Assembly: GCF_016863395.1 (NCBI RefSeq)
Contig: NZ_BOOU01000053.1
Span: 124,001-188,000, forward strand
Length of the DNA: 64,000 bases
Origin: Sphaerisporangium rufum
GTDB lineage: Bacteria > Actinomycetota > Actinomycetes > Streptosporangiales > Streptosporangiaceae
Direction: 5' to 3'
In this document: positions 42,726-51,565 of the stretch, piece by piece
How positions within the stretch are numbered: position 1 is the stretch's first letter
How the letters are laid out: every line of letters starts with the position of its first letter
Made by a program: the position numbers and the translations under genes
Notes under the pieces: model-generated
Databases searched by the model: none
Told to the model about the DNA's origin: nothing
The model's input: the letters and a program-made list of their open reading frames with translations, nothing else

Positions 42726-42986
42726 GGTTCTCCTTCGAAGCGAATCCGGGCCGCAGGCCCGGCGCGGGGGAGGGGAGGGGGCGGGGGGGCGGCCCGTGCC
42801 GTAGACGAGTGAAGCCTCCGCGGCGGACGGCGGTCCGTGCCGGGAGGCTCCAGGTGTCAAAGGGATCATATCGCCCGGCGCGGGCGGCCGGCGGCCCGCC
42901 GTGGCGCGGTGTCCCACCGCTCAGAAATGCGCCGCCCCGCCGTCGGTACTGGTAGACAGTCGCCACCCGGGGAAGGATCGACGACC

Positions 42987-43994
42987 ATGAGCGACGCCAG
43001 ACCGCCAGGCGGCGAGGAGACCGCGTTCATCGCGGCGGCCCGCGCGAACGACGCGGCACCGTTCGCGCTCATCACCGAGCGCTACCGGCGCGAGCTGCAG
43101 GTGCACTGCTACCGGATGCTCGCCAACTACGAGGACGCCCAGGACATGACGCAGGAGACGTTCCTGCGGGCGTGGAACGGGCGGGAGTCGTTCAAGGGCC
43201 ACGCCGCGCCGCGGACCTGGCTGTACCGGATCGCGACGAACGCCTGCCTGGACTTCCTGGAGAAGCGCAACGACCGCACGCCGGTGCCCGCCGAGCTGCC
43301 GGGCGCGGGCGCGGAAGTGCCCCACCTGCAGCCCTACCCCGACCGGATGCTTCCGGAGGACCCGCAGGAATCGGTGGTGGCGCGGGAGACGATCGAGCTG
43401 GCGTTCATCGTCGCCGTCCAGCACCTGCCGCCGCGGCAGCGGGCGGTGTTCATCTTGCGCGACGTCCTGGGCTGGCCGGCGTCCAAGGTCGCCGGCGCCC
43501 TGGAGCTGACCGTCGCGTCGGTGACCAGCGCGCTGCAGCGGGCGCGCGTGACGATGCGCGAGCGGCTGCCCGGGCGCCGCCTCGACTGGCGCAGCCCTGC
43601 CACGCACGAGCTGTCGGACGACGAGCGCGGCGTGGTGAAGTCGTACATGGACGCCCACGAGCGCAACGACCTCGACGCACTGACGGCCCTGCTGCGCGAC
43701 GATCTGCGCTTCGCGATGCTGCCCGATCCGGGCACGGTGACCGTCACGGCCCGGGACGCGGTCGACGGCTGGGTCTCCGGTGGCCTGTTCCGGCGCGGCC
43801 GCGACGACTGGCGCTGCGTCGCCACGACGGTCAACCGCATGCCCGCCGCCGCGCTGTACCTGCGCACTCCCGGCGATCCGGATCACCGCCTGTTCACCAT
43901 CGCGGTCCTGCGCATCGTCGACGGGAAGATCGCCGAGCTCACCGGATTCGACGCCACCGGCAAACCGTGGCTGGGCCTGCCCGCGACGCTGTGA
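42987..43994 (+). CDS. ECF sigma factor, SigG-like (with SnoaL-like C-terminal domain)
   Basis: 335-aa ECF sigma factor. Region 2: FALITERYRRELQVHCYRMLANYEDAQDMTQETFLRAW (about 28-65). Region 4: LPPRQRAVFILRDVLGWPASKVAGALELTVASVTSALQRARVTMRERLP (about 150-200). An NTF2/SnoaL-like tail follows (about 215-335). This matches the SigG/TIGR02960 group, which lacks a dedicated anti-sigma factor and is thought to be controlled by its tail. ATG 42987 follows GGAAGG; upstream codons look like leader. Neighbours do not reveal its regulon. Confidence 0.92.
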   Translation: MSDARPPGGEETAFIAAARANDAAPFALITERYRRELQVHCYRMLANYEDAQDMTQETFLRAWNGRESFKGHAAPRTWLYRIATNACLDFLEKRNDRTPVPAELPGAGAEVPHLQPYPDRMLPEDPQESVVARETIELAFIVAVQHLPPRQRAVFILRDVLGWPASKVAGALELTVASVTSALQRARVTMRERLPGRRLDWRSPATHELSDDERGVVKSYMDAHERNDLDALTALLRDDLRFAMLPDPGTVTVTARDAVDGWVSGGLFRRGRDDWRCVATTVNRMPAAALYLRTPGDPDHRLFTIAVLRIVDGKIAELTGFDATGKPWLGLPATL

Positions 43995-44082
43995 CCGCCC
44001 GGCCGCCCGGGGTGGGCGGCCGGGCCGTGCTCAGCGCCTCGTCTCCTACCGGGTCATCAGGGCGCCGCCGGGGAACGTCCCC

Positions 44083-44160
44083 GCTCCAGTTGATGTCGTC
44101 GCCGGGCGCGCTGATGTAGCCGTCCAGGCTCACGTTCATGGCGAATATGAGTTTCCGCAT
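44083..44160 (-). pseudogene. Truncated dihydrofolate reductase-family (RibD_C) gene remnant
   Basis: An ATG at 44160 with a GAAGG ribosome site opens into MRKLIFAMNVSLDGYISAPG and DDINWS, the first 26 residues of actinobacterial DHFR-family proteins. After that the frame loses all similarity and runs on to 43939 inside the neighbouring sigma gene. A full protein has about 190 residues. The 3' part is deleted. Confidence 0.8.
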
Positions 44161-44364
44161 CGTGCCGGCCTTCCGTTGGTCGGTGTCACCCGTACAGACG
44201 GGGGCGGCGCGGAAAGCTAATCGGTGGGGGTCTGCTCCAGGGGTGGTCACCGGTGGAATCACCGGGCATGTTCAGCGGCCGGCAGGCCGGGTAGGCCGCA
44301 CCGTTGATTTCCGGCCATGTCATCATCGATCACTGTCCGGGGTGAGCGGGAGAGGAGCCGCGTC

Positions 44365-44843
44365 GTGCCCACCTGGCTACAGGCCGGCCCTCCGAGACGC
44401 AGGCGCCGGGCAGCGGCGCCGCCATCGCCGTCGGCGCGCTGCTCGACGGCGTCCCCGAATCGGTGGTGCTCGGGTTGTCGCTGCTCGGCGGCCAGGGCGT
44501 CGGGGTGGCGGTGCTGGCCGCCATCGCCATCTCCAACATCCCCGAGGGCCTGTCCAGCGCGGCGGGAATGAAGCAGGCCGGCCGAGGCCCGGGCTACGTG
44601 TTCGGGGTGTGGGGCGGCATCGCCGCGGCCAGCGGGGCGGCCGCGCTGGTCGGCTTCGTGGCCCTGCGCGACGCCTCCCCGGCCACCGTCGCGGTGATCA
44701 CCGCGGTGGCGGCCGGGGCCATCTTGTGCATGGTCGCCGACACCATGATCCCCGAGGCGTTCGAGCGTGCCCACGTGCTGACCGGTCTCATCGCCACGGC
44801 GGGGTTCCTCACCGCCTTCAGCGTCGAGCGCCTGGGCTCCTGA
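44365..44843 (+). pseudogene. ZIP-family metal transporter gene with an internal deletion
   Basis: A GTG at 44365 behind GAGGAG starts VPTWLQAG, a typical beginning for actinobacterial ZIP transporters. Similarity then resumes in a different frame near 44410 with AIAVGALLDGVPES, AISNIPEGLSSAAGMK and five C-terminal helices to 44843. About 100 residues of helices 1-3 are missing and the junction shifts frame, so the full product cannot be made. An internal GTG (44463) could yield a 126-aa fragment. With the DHFR remnant next door, this marks a decayed patch. Confidence 0.75.
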
Positions 44844-44901
44844 GGGCGGCCCGGCCGCGTGCCGCCGTCATCTCGAGGGCCGGGCATCCGGCGGCGGGTG
44901 A

Positions 44902-46218
44902 TCAGTCCTCGGCGGGCAGCAGGACGGTCACCGACAGGCCGCCGTCCCGGCGCGGGCGGGCGGTGACCGTGCCGCCGTGCGCCTCGGCGATCGCCCGGAC
45001 GATCGACAACCCGAGCCCGCTGCCGGCGCCGGACGCCGCCCGGTCGCCCTCCAGCCGCCGGAACGGCTCGAAGATCGTCTCCATCTCCCAGGCGGGCACC
45101 GGCTCCCCGGTGTTCTCCACCGTCAGCCGCACCATGTCGCCACCCTCATCACCCTCACCCTCCTCCCCATCGTCGCCGCCGGCGCCCCGCCGCGGCACGG
45201 CCCGATCGCCACGCTCGTCCTGCCCCTCCTGCCGAGGACGCCGGTGGTCCTGCGCCCCCTCCTCCTGGCCGCCGGCGGCCGGGGCGGGACGGTCGCAGGC
45301 GACCCACGCCCGGCCACCGGGGACGTTGTGGCGGATCGCGTTCTCCACCAGGTTGCGCACCAGCCGTTCCACCAGCACCGGATCGCCCACGGTCGGCGCG
45401 TGACCGGCCGTGTCGTGCACGGTGATTCCGAGCTCGGCGGCTTCGGCCGCCACCTCGTCGGCCACGTGCTCCACCAGGTCGGCCAGGTCGAACCGGCTGC
45501 GGGCCAGGATCGCCTGCCCGCCCTGCGCCAGTGCCAGCAACCCGTCGATCAGCCGGTGGTGGCGGGCGTTGACCACCAGCAGCGACTCGCCGAGCCGCCG
45601 CAGCTGCGGCGGGGCGCCGGGCTCGGCCATCGCCACCTCCACCAGGGTCCGGTTGACCGCGACCGGGGTGCGCAGCTCGTGGGAGGCGCTGGCGATGAAG
45701 CGCCGCTGCCCGTCCACGGTGCGGGCCAGCCGGGCCAGCAGGCCGTCGATGATGTCGGCCAGCTGTTTGACCTCCTCCTCCGGGCCCGGGTAACGGATGC
45801 GTTCGTGCAGGTCGTGGCCACGGGCCACCCGGTGGGCGGCGGCGGTCAGCGCGCCGAGCGGGCGCAGCGCCCAGCCGGCCGCCCACCAGCCCACCCCGCC
45901 GGCCACCGCCGAGCCGCCGAGCAGCAGCAGCCCGCCCCACAGCCGCAGATCATCAAGGATCGCGGTCAGCACGTACCGCTGCACGATCCCCTCGTACAAC
46001 GCCGGGCGCGTGGCCGGGGTCTCTTTGAGCCACATACGGCCGTAGGAGCCGACCATGATCGTGGCGCTCCCGGCGCGCAGGGTGGCCAGGCTCAGGTGCA
46101 CCGCCAGGTGCGCCCCGGCGAGCGGCAGCCCGCCGACCAGCAGCGACGCGGCGGTGAACGCCAGGGCGAACCGCGCCCGGACCGTCCGTGCCGCCGTCCT
46201 TCTCCCGGGTCGTCTCAT
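44902..46218 (-). CDS. Sensor histidine kinase with a hydrophilic insertion in the ATPase domain
   Basis: 438-aa kinase. Two transmembrane helices (about 18-44 and 92-118) flank an extracytoplasmic loop of about 48 residues. A HAMP region follows, then His180 in FIASASHELRTP and a HATPase domain with N-box RNLVENAIRHN and G-box GSGLGLSIVRA. Between the N-box strand (AWVAC) and VRLTVENTG sits a 53-residue insertion (309-361), very rich in Gly, Glu, Asp and Arg, not found in typical kinases. It starts one base inside the response regulator stop, so they are a pair. Confidence 0.9.
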   Translation of the reverse strand: MRRPGRRTAARTVRARFALAFTAASLLVGGLPLAGAHLAVHLSLATLRAGSATIMVGSYGRMWLKETPATRPALYEGIVQRYVLTAILDDLRLWGGLLLLGGSAVAGGVGWWAAGWALRPLGALTAAAHRVARGHDLHERIRYPGPEEEVKQLADIIDGLLARLARTVDGQRRFIASASHELRTPVAVNRTLVEVAMAEPGAPPQLRRLGESLLVVNARHHRLIDGLLALAQGGQAILARSRFDLADLVEHVADEVAAEAAELGITVHDTAGHAPTVGDPVLVERLVRNLVENAIRHNVPGGRAWVACDRPAPAAGGQEEGAQDHRRPRQEGQDERGDRAVPRRGAGGDDGEEGEGDEGGDMVRLTVENTGEPVPAWEMETIFEPFRRLEGDRAASGAGSGLGLSIVRAIAEAHGGTVTARPRRDGGLSVTVLLPAED

Positions 46219-46874
46219 CACGGGATCCGGTAGCCCACGCCGGGCAGGGTCTCGATGACGCCCGGCTCGCCCAGCTTGCGGCGCAGCTTGGCCATCGTGG
46301 TCCGCACGGTGGTGGTGAAGGCGTCGATCCGCTCGTCCCACACCTTCTCCAGCAACGTCTCGGCCGACACGACCGTGCCGCGGGCGCGCATCAGCTCGGC
46401 CAGCACGGCCAGCTCCTTGCGGGACAGCGGGACGTAGCGGCCGGCGCGGAAGGCCTGCCGGTGCACGGTGTCCAGGGTGATGCCGGCCCGCCGCAGCACC
46501 GGCGGGTGCGCGGACCCGGTGCGGCGGGCCAGGGCCCGGACCCGGGCCAGCAGCTCGGCGAAGGCGAACGGCTTGGCCAGGTAGTCGTCGGCGCCCAGCG
46601 ACAGGCCGCTGACCCGGTCGTCCACCGCGCCGGCGGCGGTGAGCATCAGCACGCGCACCAGGCCGCCGGCGGCCACGATCGTGCGGCACACCTGGTCGCC
46701 GGGCACCTTGGGCAGGTCCCGGTCCAGCACCAGCACCTCGTAGCGGGCGGCGGCCAGCAGCGCCAGGGCCCGCCGGCCGTCGTAGGCGACGTCCACGGCC
46801 AGGCCCTGGCCGCCGAGGCCGGCCGCGATCGAGTCGGCGAGCATCCGCTCGTCCTCGGCGACCAGGACCCGCAT
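46218..46874 (-). CDS. OmpR-family response regulator
   Basis: 218-aa regulator. The receiver domain has AEDE at 6-9 and Asp51 (VLVLDRDLP), with AKPF later. The winged helix reads LSRKELAVLAELMRARGTVVSAETLLEKVWDERIDAF and ends TMAKLRRKLGEPGVIETLPGVGYRI, close to the CseB/TcrA group. It is the first gene of the operon with the kinase. ATG 46874 is clear. It is divergent from the MBOAT acyltransferase gene, and a perfect inverted repeat (46970-46991) lies between them. Confidence 0.93.
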   Translation of the reverse strand: MRVLVAEDERMLADSIAAGLGGQGLAVDVAYDGRRALALLAAARYEVLVLDRDLPKVPGDQVCRTIVAAGGLVRVLMLTAAGAVDDRVSGLSLGADDYLAKPFAFAELLARVRALARRTGSAHPPVLRRAGITLDTVHRQAFRAGRYVPLSRKELAVLAELMRARGTVVSAETLLEKVWDERIDAFTTTVRTTMAKLRRKLGEPGVIETLPGVGYRIP

Positions 46875-46969
46875 CCGCTTGCTCCCCTCATCCCCGCCCG
46901 CCGCCTCGGCCGGCCCGCCCGGCGGCGCGCACGTGCGCCGTTCAGGGTGGCAGCCGGCGCATAACGCGG

Positions 46970-46991
46970 GCGTTACCGATTCCGGTAACGC
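46970..46991. promoter_or_regulatory. 22-bp perfect inverted repeat between response regulator and MBOAT genes
   Basis: Arms GCGTTACCG (46970-46978) and CGGTAACGC (46983-46991) with a four-base spacer ATTC. It is about 96 bases before the response regulator start and 69 bases before the MBOAT start, so it suits a shared operator. Confidence 0.6.
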
Positions 46992-47060
46992 TCTCATGAT
47001 CGGCCGGCTGCTGGACTGCGCGGTGTCCCCGCCCGACTCTCCCCGCCCTCCTGGACACCG

Positions 47061-48497
47061 ATGTCGTTCGCCTCCCCGCTGTTCCTGTGGTTCTTCATGC
47101 CGGCCACCCTGCTGGCCTGCCTGGTGCTGCCGGCGCGGCACCGTGACGGGGTGGTCGCCGCCGCCAGCCTGGTCTTCTATACCTTCGGTGCCGGCGGGTA
47201 CGCCGCGCTGCTGCTGTCGGCCATCGCGGTCAACTACGCGGCGGGCCTGGCGCTGGACTCGGCGTGGGCGGCCGGCCGGCCCCGGGCGCGCCGGGCGGTG
47301 CTGCTGGCGGCGGCCGGCTGGGACGTGGCGGTGCTGGCGGTGTGGAAGTACGCCGGGTTCGCCACCGCCCAGGCCGCCGCCCTGGCCGCCGCGCTCGGGC
47401 TGGGCCACCTGCCGGTGGTGCACCTGGCCCTGCCGATCGGGATCTCCTTCTTCACCTTCCACCACCTGTCGTACGTGGTGGACGTCTACCGGGGCGACAC
47501 CCCCGCCCAGCGCAGCCCGGTCGCCTTCGTCACCTACATCGCGATGTTCCCGCAGCTGGTCGCCGGGCCGATCGTCCGCTACCACGAGATCGCCGGCCAG
47601 CTCGGCGCGGCCCGCGCCGACCGCCTGGGCGACCTGGCCGCCGGGTTCCCCCGGTTCGCCCTGGGCCTGGCCAAGAAGGTGGTCGTGGCCGACTCGCTGG
47701 CGCCGATCGCCGACGCGGCGTTCGCCCACCCCGGCGGCCCGGTCTCCACGCCGACCGCGTGGCTCGGCGCGGTGGCCTACACGCTGCAGATCTACTTCGA
47801 CTTCTCCGGCTACTCCGACATGGCCGTCGGCCTGGGCCGGATGCTGGGCTTCCGGCTGCCGGAGAACTTCGACCGGCCCTACAGCGCCTACTCGGTGACC
47901 GACTTCTGGCGGCGGTGGCACATGTCGCTGTCGCGCTGGTTCCGCGACTACGTGTACATCCCGCTGGGCGGCAACCGGCGCGGCGCGGCCCGCACCTACC
48001 GCAACCTGGTGATCATCTTCGTGCTGTGCGGGCTGTGGCACGGTGCCGGGTGGACCTTCCTGGTCTGGGGCTGCTACCACGGCGCGCTGCTGGTGGCCGA
48101 GCGGCTGCTCGGCTTCGACCGCCCGCCTCGCGCGGCCCTGGCGGCGGCCGGCCGGCGGGCGGTGACCCTGCTGCTGGTGATGGCCGGCTGGGTGGTGTTC
48201 CGGGCGCCGAGCATGACCGAGGCCGCCGGCATGCTGCGGGCGATGGTCACCTGGCGGCCGGGCGGGCTGGACGAGTTCGCCGCCTATGCCGCCGGTCACC
48301 AGCGGACGGCGGTGCTGGTGCTGGCGGCGGCCGTGGTGGTGCTGCCGGCCGGGCCGCCGCTCGGCCGGCTGCTGGAGTGCGGCCGCGGCCGCCGCGCCCG
48401 GGTGGCGCGGGCCGCGGTGAGCCTGGTGGCCGCCCCGGTCGCGGCGGTGCTGGTCGCCGCCGGGACCTTCAGCCCGTTCCTGTACTACCAGTTCTGA
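47061..48497 (+). CDS. MBOAT-family membrane O-acyltransferase (AlgI-like)
   Basis: 478-aa polytopic protein with about ten to eleven helices. The AlgI/MBOAT signatures are present: FPQLVAGPIVRYHEI, DFSGYSDMAVGLGRMLGF, DFWRRWHMSLSRWFRDYVYIPLGGN and the catalytic histidine in LWHGAGWTF. Such proteins move acetyl groups across the membrane for attachment to extracellular polymers. The AlgJ/AlgX-like gene 17 bases downstream is the expected partner. No polysaccharide synthase lies nearby, so the acceptor may be a cell-wall glycan made elsewhere. Divergent from a two-component system. Confidence 0.95.
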   Translation: MSFASPLFLWFFMPATLLACLVLPARHRDGVVAAASLVFYTFGAGGYAALLLSAIAVNYAAGLALDSAWAAGRPRARRAVLLAAAGWDVAVLAVWKYAGFATAQAAALAAALGLGHLPVVHLALPIGISFFTFHHLSYVVDVYRGDTPAQRSPVAFVTYIAMFPQLVAGPIVRYHEIAGQLGAARADRLGDLAAGFPRFALGLAKKVVVADSLAPIADAAFAHPGGPVSTPTAWLGAVAYTLQIYFDFSGYSDMAVGLGRMLGFRLPENFDRPYSAYSVTDFWRRWHMSLSRWFRDYVYIPLGGNRRGAARTYRNLVIIFVLCGLWHGAGWTFLVWGCYHGALLVAERLLGFDRPPRAALAAAGRRAVTLLLVMAGWVVFRAPSMTEAAGMLRAMVTWRPGGLDEFAAYAAGHQRTAVLVLAAAVVVLPAGPPLGRLLECGRGRRARVARAAVSLVAAPVAAVLVAAGTFSPFLYYQF

Positions 48498-48514
48498 CCG
48501 GAGGCGAGCAGACC

Positions 48515-49702
48515 ATGACCGAGGGACCCGCCCGCCCGCCGGGCCGGGCCGGCGCGCGGCGCCGGTCGGTGACCGCGTTGGCGGCGCTGCTGTTCTTCTT
48601 CGGCCCGGCCCTGGCCTACGCGGCGGGGGAGCGGGCCGAGCAGATCGAGAACCGGCGGCTGCCGGGCTTCCCGCCGCTGTCGCAGGGCCTGGCGGCGCTG
48701 CCGCGGGTGAACGACTGGGCGACCGCTCACCTGCCGTTGCGCCGGTACGCGGTGCGCGGCCATGCCGCGGTGTCGCAGGCGCTGTTCGGGCAGGCCCCGG
48801 CCTACGGGGCCTCGGCGACCGGCTACCCCCGGGTGATCGAGGGACGCGAGGGCTGGCTGTACTTCGGGGACGACGTGAGCGAGGCCTGCCGGCCCCGCCG
48901 GCCGGTCGCCGGCACGGTGCAACGGCTGCGCCGGCTGGCCGGCATCGTGCGGCGGTCGGGCCGGCGGCTGGTGCTCGCGGTGGCGCCCGACAAGACCACG
49001 ATCGTGCCGGACCGGCTGCCCGGCCGCTTCCCCGGCCAGGGGTGCCTGGCCCGGCGCAAGCAGGAGCTGTGGGCGGCGCTGCGGGCGGCGGGCCTGCCCG
49101 GCCTGCTCGACCTGCGCGGCCCGCTGGAGCGGGCGCAGCGGGCCTCCGGCGAGCCGGCCTACTGGCGCACCGACAGCCACTGGACCGAGCGCTCGGCCGG
49201 GCTGTTCGGCGCCGAGCTGGCCCGGGCGCTGGATCCCGCGCTGGGCCGCGGCACCCGGCTGGTGCGGGCCGGGCGGGCGCCGCGGGCCGGTGACCTGGGC
49301 GGGCTGCTGGGCACCGACGCCGAGGAGGTCATCGACCGGTGGCGGCTGGTCCGCGAGGGGGTGTACCAGAGCGGGCAGGAGCGCCAGGGGTATCCGGTGT
49401 CGTTCCGCACCCGTCATGCCTCCACCGCGGCGCCGCTGTACCGGGAGGCGACGGTGATCGTCGGCGACTCCTTCACCCGCAATTCGCTGCCGTGGGTGCT
49501 GCCGTACTTCGCCGACGTCACCTACCTGCGCAGCGACGCCCCCGCCACGCTGGGTGCGGATCGGTTCGCCGCCACGGTCGCCGGCGCCGGCACGGTGGTG
49601 GTGGAGATCGTGGAACGCCACCTGGCCGGCGGCCGCGCCGACCCGCTGGAGGACGCGGTGCTCGACGCGCTGGAGTCCGCGCTTCGTACCCCTGCACGGT
49701 GA
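48515..49702 (+). CDS. AlgJ/AlgX-like SGNH O-acetyltransferase
   Basis: 395-aa protein with one N-terminal transmembrane or signal helix (about 17-37) and an extracytoplasmic SGNH-type domain. Catalytic motifs match AlgX/AlgJ: Asp220-x-His222 in TDSHWTE and Ser319 in VGDSFTRN. It probably takes acetyl groups delivered by the MBOAT partner and transfers them to a secreted glycan. ATG 48515 follows GGAGG. A long terminator hairpin comes 20 bases after the stop. Confidence 0.9.
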   Translation: MTEGPARPPGRAGARRRSVTALAALLFFFGPALAYAAGERAEQIENRRLPGFPPLSQGLAALPRVNDWATAHLPLRRYAVRGHAAVSQALFGQAPAYGASATGYPRVIEGREGWLYFGDDVSEACRPRRPVAGTVQRLRRLAGIVRRSGRRLVLAVAPDKTTIVPDRLPGRFPGQGCLARRKQELWAALRAAGLPGLLDLRGPLERAQRASGEPAYWRTDSHWTERSAGLFGAELARALDPALGRGTRLVRAGRAPRAGDLGGLLGTDAEEVIDRWRLVREGVYQSGQERQGYPVSFRTRHASTAAPLYREATVIVGDSFTRNSLPWVLPYFADVTYLRSDAPATLGADRFAATVAGAGTVVVEIVERHLAGGRADPLEDAVLDALESALRTPAR

Positions 49703-49722
49703 GGCGGCCGCTCCCCGGCCGG

Positions 49723-49758
49723 GCCGGGTCCCGGGGCAGCCCTGCCCCGGGACCCGGC
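49723..49758. terminator. Bidirectional terminator hairpin
   Basis: Perfect 17-bp arms (49723-49739 and 49742-49758) with a two-base apex. The left arm begins GCCGGGTCCCGG and the right arm ends GGGACCCGGC. It lies between convergent gene ends (49702 plus, 49769 minus). There is no T run, as is common in actinomycetes. Confidence 0.75.
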
Positions 49759-49768
49759 GATCGGGCGG

Positions 49769-50734
49769 TCACCGCCGGGCGAAGAAGCCGACGATCACCC
49801 GCCCGGCGTCGATGTCCATGCCGACCCGGCCCTGGATGTCGGGATACTGGCCGGTTCCCCCCGGCCAGGTGTGGCCGCCGCCCCTGACCGTGTACAGCTC
49901 CACCCGCGGCGTGCCGGGGGAGTGCCAGGTGGTCCGGGTGACGGTGGTGCCGTCGTCCGGCGCGGTGTCGGGCAGTCGGACCGGGGCGTGCCGGGCGGCC
50001 TTGGCGGCGCGGGCGAACGCGCGGGCGGTGTCCATGGTGCCGATCGTGGCGATGGGCGGCTCGTTGCTGATCTGGTCGTTGGGCGGCGGCGGGTCGGGCA
50101 GCCCGGCGTAGGGGCGCAGCGGGTCGGCGGTGCCGTAGACGATCAGCGCCGGGATGCCGCGCTCGGGCCGCGGCGGTGCGGGCCGGGCGGCGAGCTGTCC
50201 GGCGACGGCGGCGACCCCGGCGAACCGGGCGGGACGCTGGGCGGCGATGCGCAGCGCCAGGTTCGCCCCGTTGGACATCCCGGCCAGGTAGATCCGCGCG
50301 GGGTCGATGTGGTGCCCGCGCACCAGCCGCCGGGCGAGCGCCTCGACGAACTCCACGTCGGCGTGGGGGTCGGGGCGCAGCCTGGTCGGTTCCAGGGAGT
50401 CCCCCCATGCCTTGTTCAGCCCGGTGGGGTAGGCCACGGCGATCCCGCGCGCCGCCGCGACGGCCGACAGGCGGGTCGTCTTGTCCATGCCGGCGGGGGT
50501 GTCGCCCTTGCCGTGCAGGGCGATGATCACCGGGACCCGGCCGGGGTGCGGCACCGACAGGCGGTAGGCCCGATCGACTCCGCCGACGCGCAGGGTGCCC
50601 TCCACCCAGGTGGGCGGGCGGACCGTGCCGGGCCGGTCCCGCTGGGGCCGTTCCTGCGGCGTGGCGGCGCCCGGCAGGGCCGCGGGGCCGGCGGCCACCG
50701 CGGCGGCGAGCAGGGCGGCGGTGATGACGCGCAT
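49769..50734 (-). CDS. Secreted esterase, PHB-depolymerase/LpqC-like alpha/beta hydrolase
   Basis: 321-aa exported hydrolase. A signal peptide of about 25 residues (VITAALLAAAVAAGPAA) precedes a catalytic domain with LHGKGDTPAGMD, nucleophile Ser154 (GMSNGANLA), an Asp near YGTADPLRPY and His in GGGHTWPGG. This pattern is that of the Esterase_PHB/feruloyl esterase group; substrate not determinable. ATG 50734 has AGAAGGAG ten bases upstream; a GTG at 50743 is too close to it. It is divergent from a TetR gene, with an inverted repeat in the gap. Confidence 0.9.
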   Translation of the reverse strand: MRVITAALLAAAVAAGPAALPGAATPQERPQRDRPGTVRPPTWVEGTLRVGGVDRAYRLSVPHPGRVPVIIALHGKGDTPAGMDKTTRLSAVAAARGIAVAYPTGLNKAWGDSLEPTRLRPDPHADVEFVEALARRLVRGHHIDPARIYLAGMSNGANLALRIAAQRPARFAGVAAVAGQLAARPAPPRPERGIPALIVYGTADPLRPYAGLPDPPPPNDQISNEPPIATIGTMDTARAFARAAKAARHAPVRLPDTAPDDGTTVTRTTWHSPGTPRVELYTVRGGGHTWPGGTGQYPDIQGRVGMDIDAGRVIVGFFARR

Positions 50735-50757
50735 GGGCGACACTCCTTCTATGGCTA

Positions 50758-50773
50758 TTAGGTGCTGACCTAA
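50758..50773. promoter_or_regulatory. TetR-type operator between esterase and TetR genes
   Basis: TTAGGT (50758-50763), spacer GCTG, ACCTAA (50768-50773). It lies between the divergent esterase (start 50734) and TetR (start 50835) genes, closer to the esterase ribosome site, so binding would block its transcription. Confidence 0.6.
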
Positions 50774-50834
50774 ACCCTATAGGATGATGGAGTGGCCTAG
50801 GATCGGGACCCACGCCCCAGGTGACGGACGGACC

Positions 50835-51419
50835 ATGCGCAGACGACTCAACAGGCAGGCCGTGATCGAGGCCGCGATCGCCTACGCCGACGAGCACGGC
50901 CTGGACGCCCTGACGGTCAGCGCGCTGGCCCGCCACCTGGGCATGGCACCGCCGAGCCTGTACGCCCACGTGCCCGGCGGGCTGCGCGAGCTGCGCGCCG
51001 CGATCTGCGTCCGCGGCCTGCTCGACATCGCCGACCGCTGCCGGCGCGCCGCCACCGGCCGGGCCGGCGCCGACGCGCTGCGGGCGCTGGCGCACGCCCA
51101 GCGCGCCTACGCCCGCGACCACCCGGCCCGCTACGCGGCGACCGCGTTCGGCGTGGACCACTACCAGGACGACGACGTGCGCCGTGCCGCCGACGAGGCC
51201 GCCGCGGTCGCCGCCGACATCCTGGCCACCTGCGCGCCGGACGGCCCCGCGCGCCTGCACGCCGCCCGGGGCATCCGCAGCGCCGTCCAGGGGTTCTGCG
51301 CCCTGGAGGCGGCCGGCGTGTTCGCGCTCGCCGTCCCCGCCGACGACAGCTTCGCGTGGCTGGTCGACGCCCTGGTCGCCCGGATCGTCCCGGCCGCGGT
51401 GCCCGGCCGCGCGGGCTGA
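50835..51419 (+). CDS. TetR-family regulator
   Basis: 194-aa regulator. The helix-turn-helix is RQAVIEAAIAYADEHGLDALTVSALARHLGMAPPSLYAHVPGGLRELRAAI at about 6-56. The C-terminus resembles the TetR_C/WHG domain (RYAATAFGVDHYQDDDVRRAADEAAAV). ATG 50835 is preferred over an upstream ATG at 50784, which would add non-conserved residues across the operator region. It is the likely repressor of the divergent esterase gene. Confidence 0.9.
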   Translation: MRRRLNRQAVIEAAIAYADEHGLDALTVSALARHLGMAPPSLYAHVPGGLRELRAAICVRGLLDIADRCRRAATGRAGADALRALAHAQRAYARDHPARYAATAFGVDHYQDDDVRRAADEAAAVAADILATCAPDGPARLHAARGIRSAVQGFCALEAAGVFALAVPADDSFAWLVDALVARIVPAAVPGRAG

Positions 51420-51565
51420 ATCGCCGCCACCGGCGAATCGCCCGAGCCGGGCCCGGCCGCACGGCCGCCCGGCGGGGTCGCCGTAGGCGCGGATGGACGG
51501 CGGCGTGGCCGGTGGCCGGGAAAAACCGTTTCCGTCCCGGCGGCCCGCCGGGTGAGGATGCCGGG

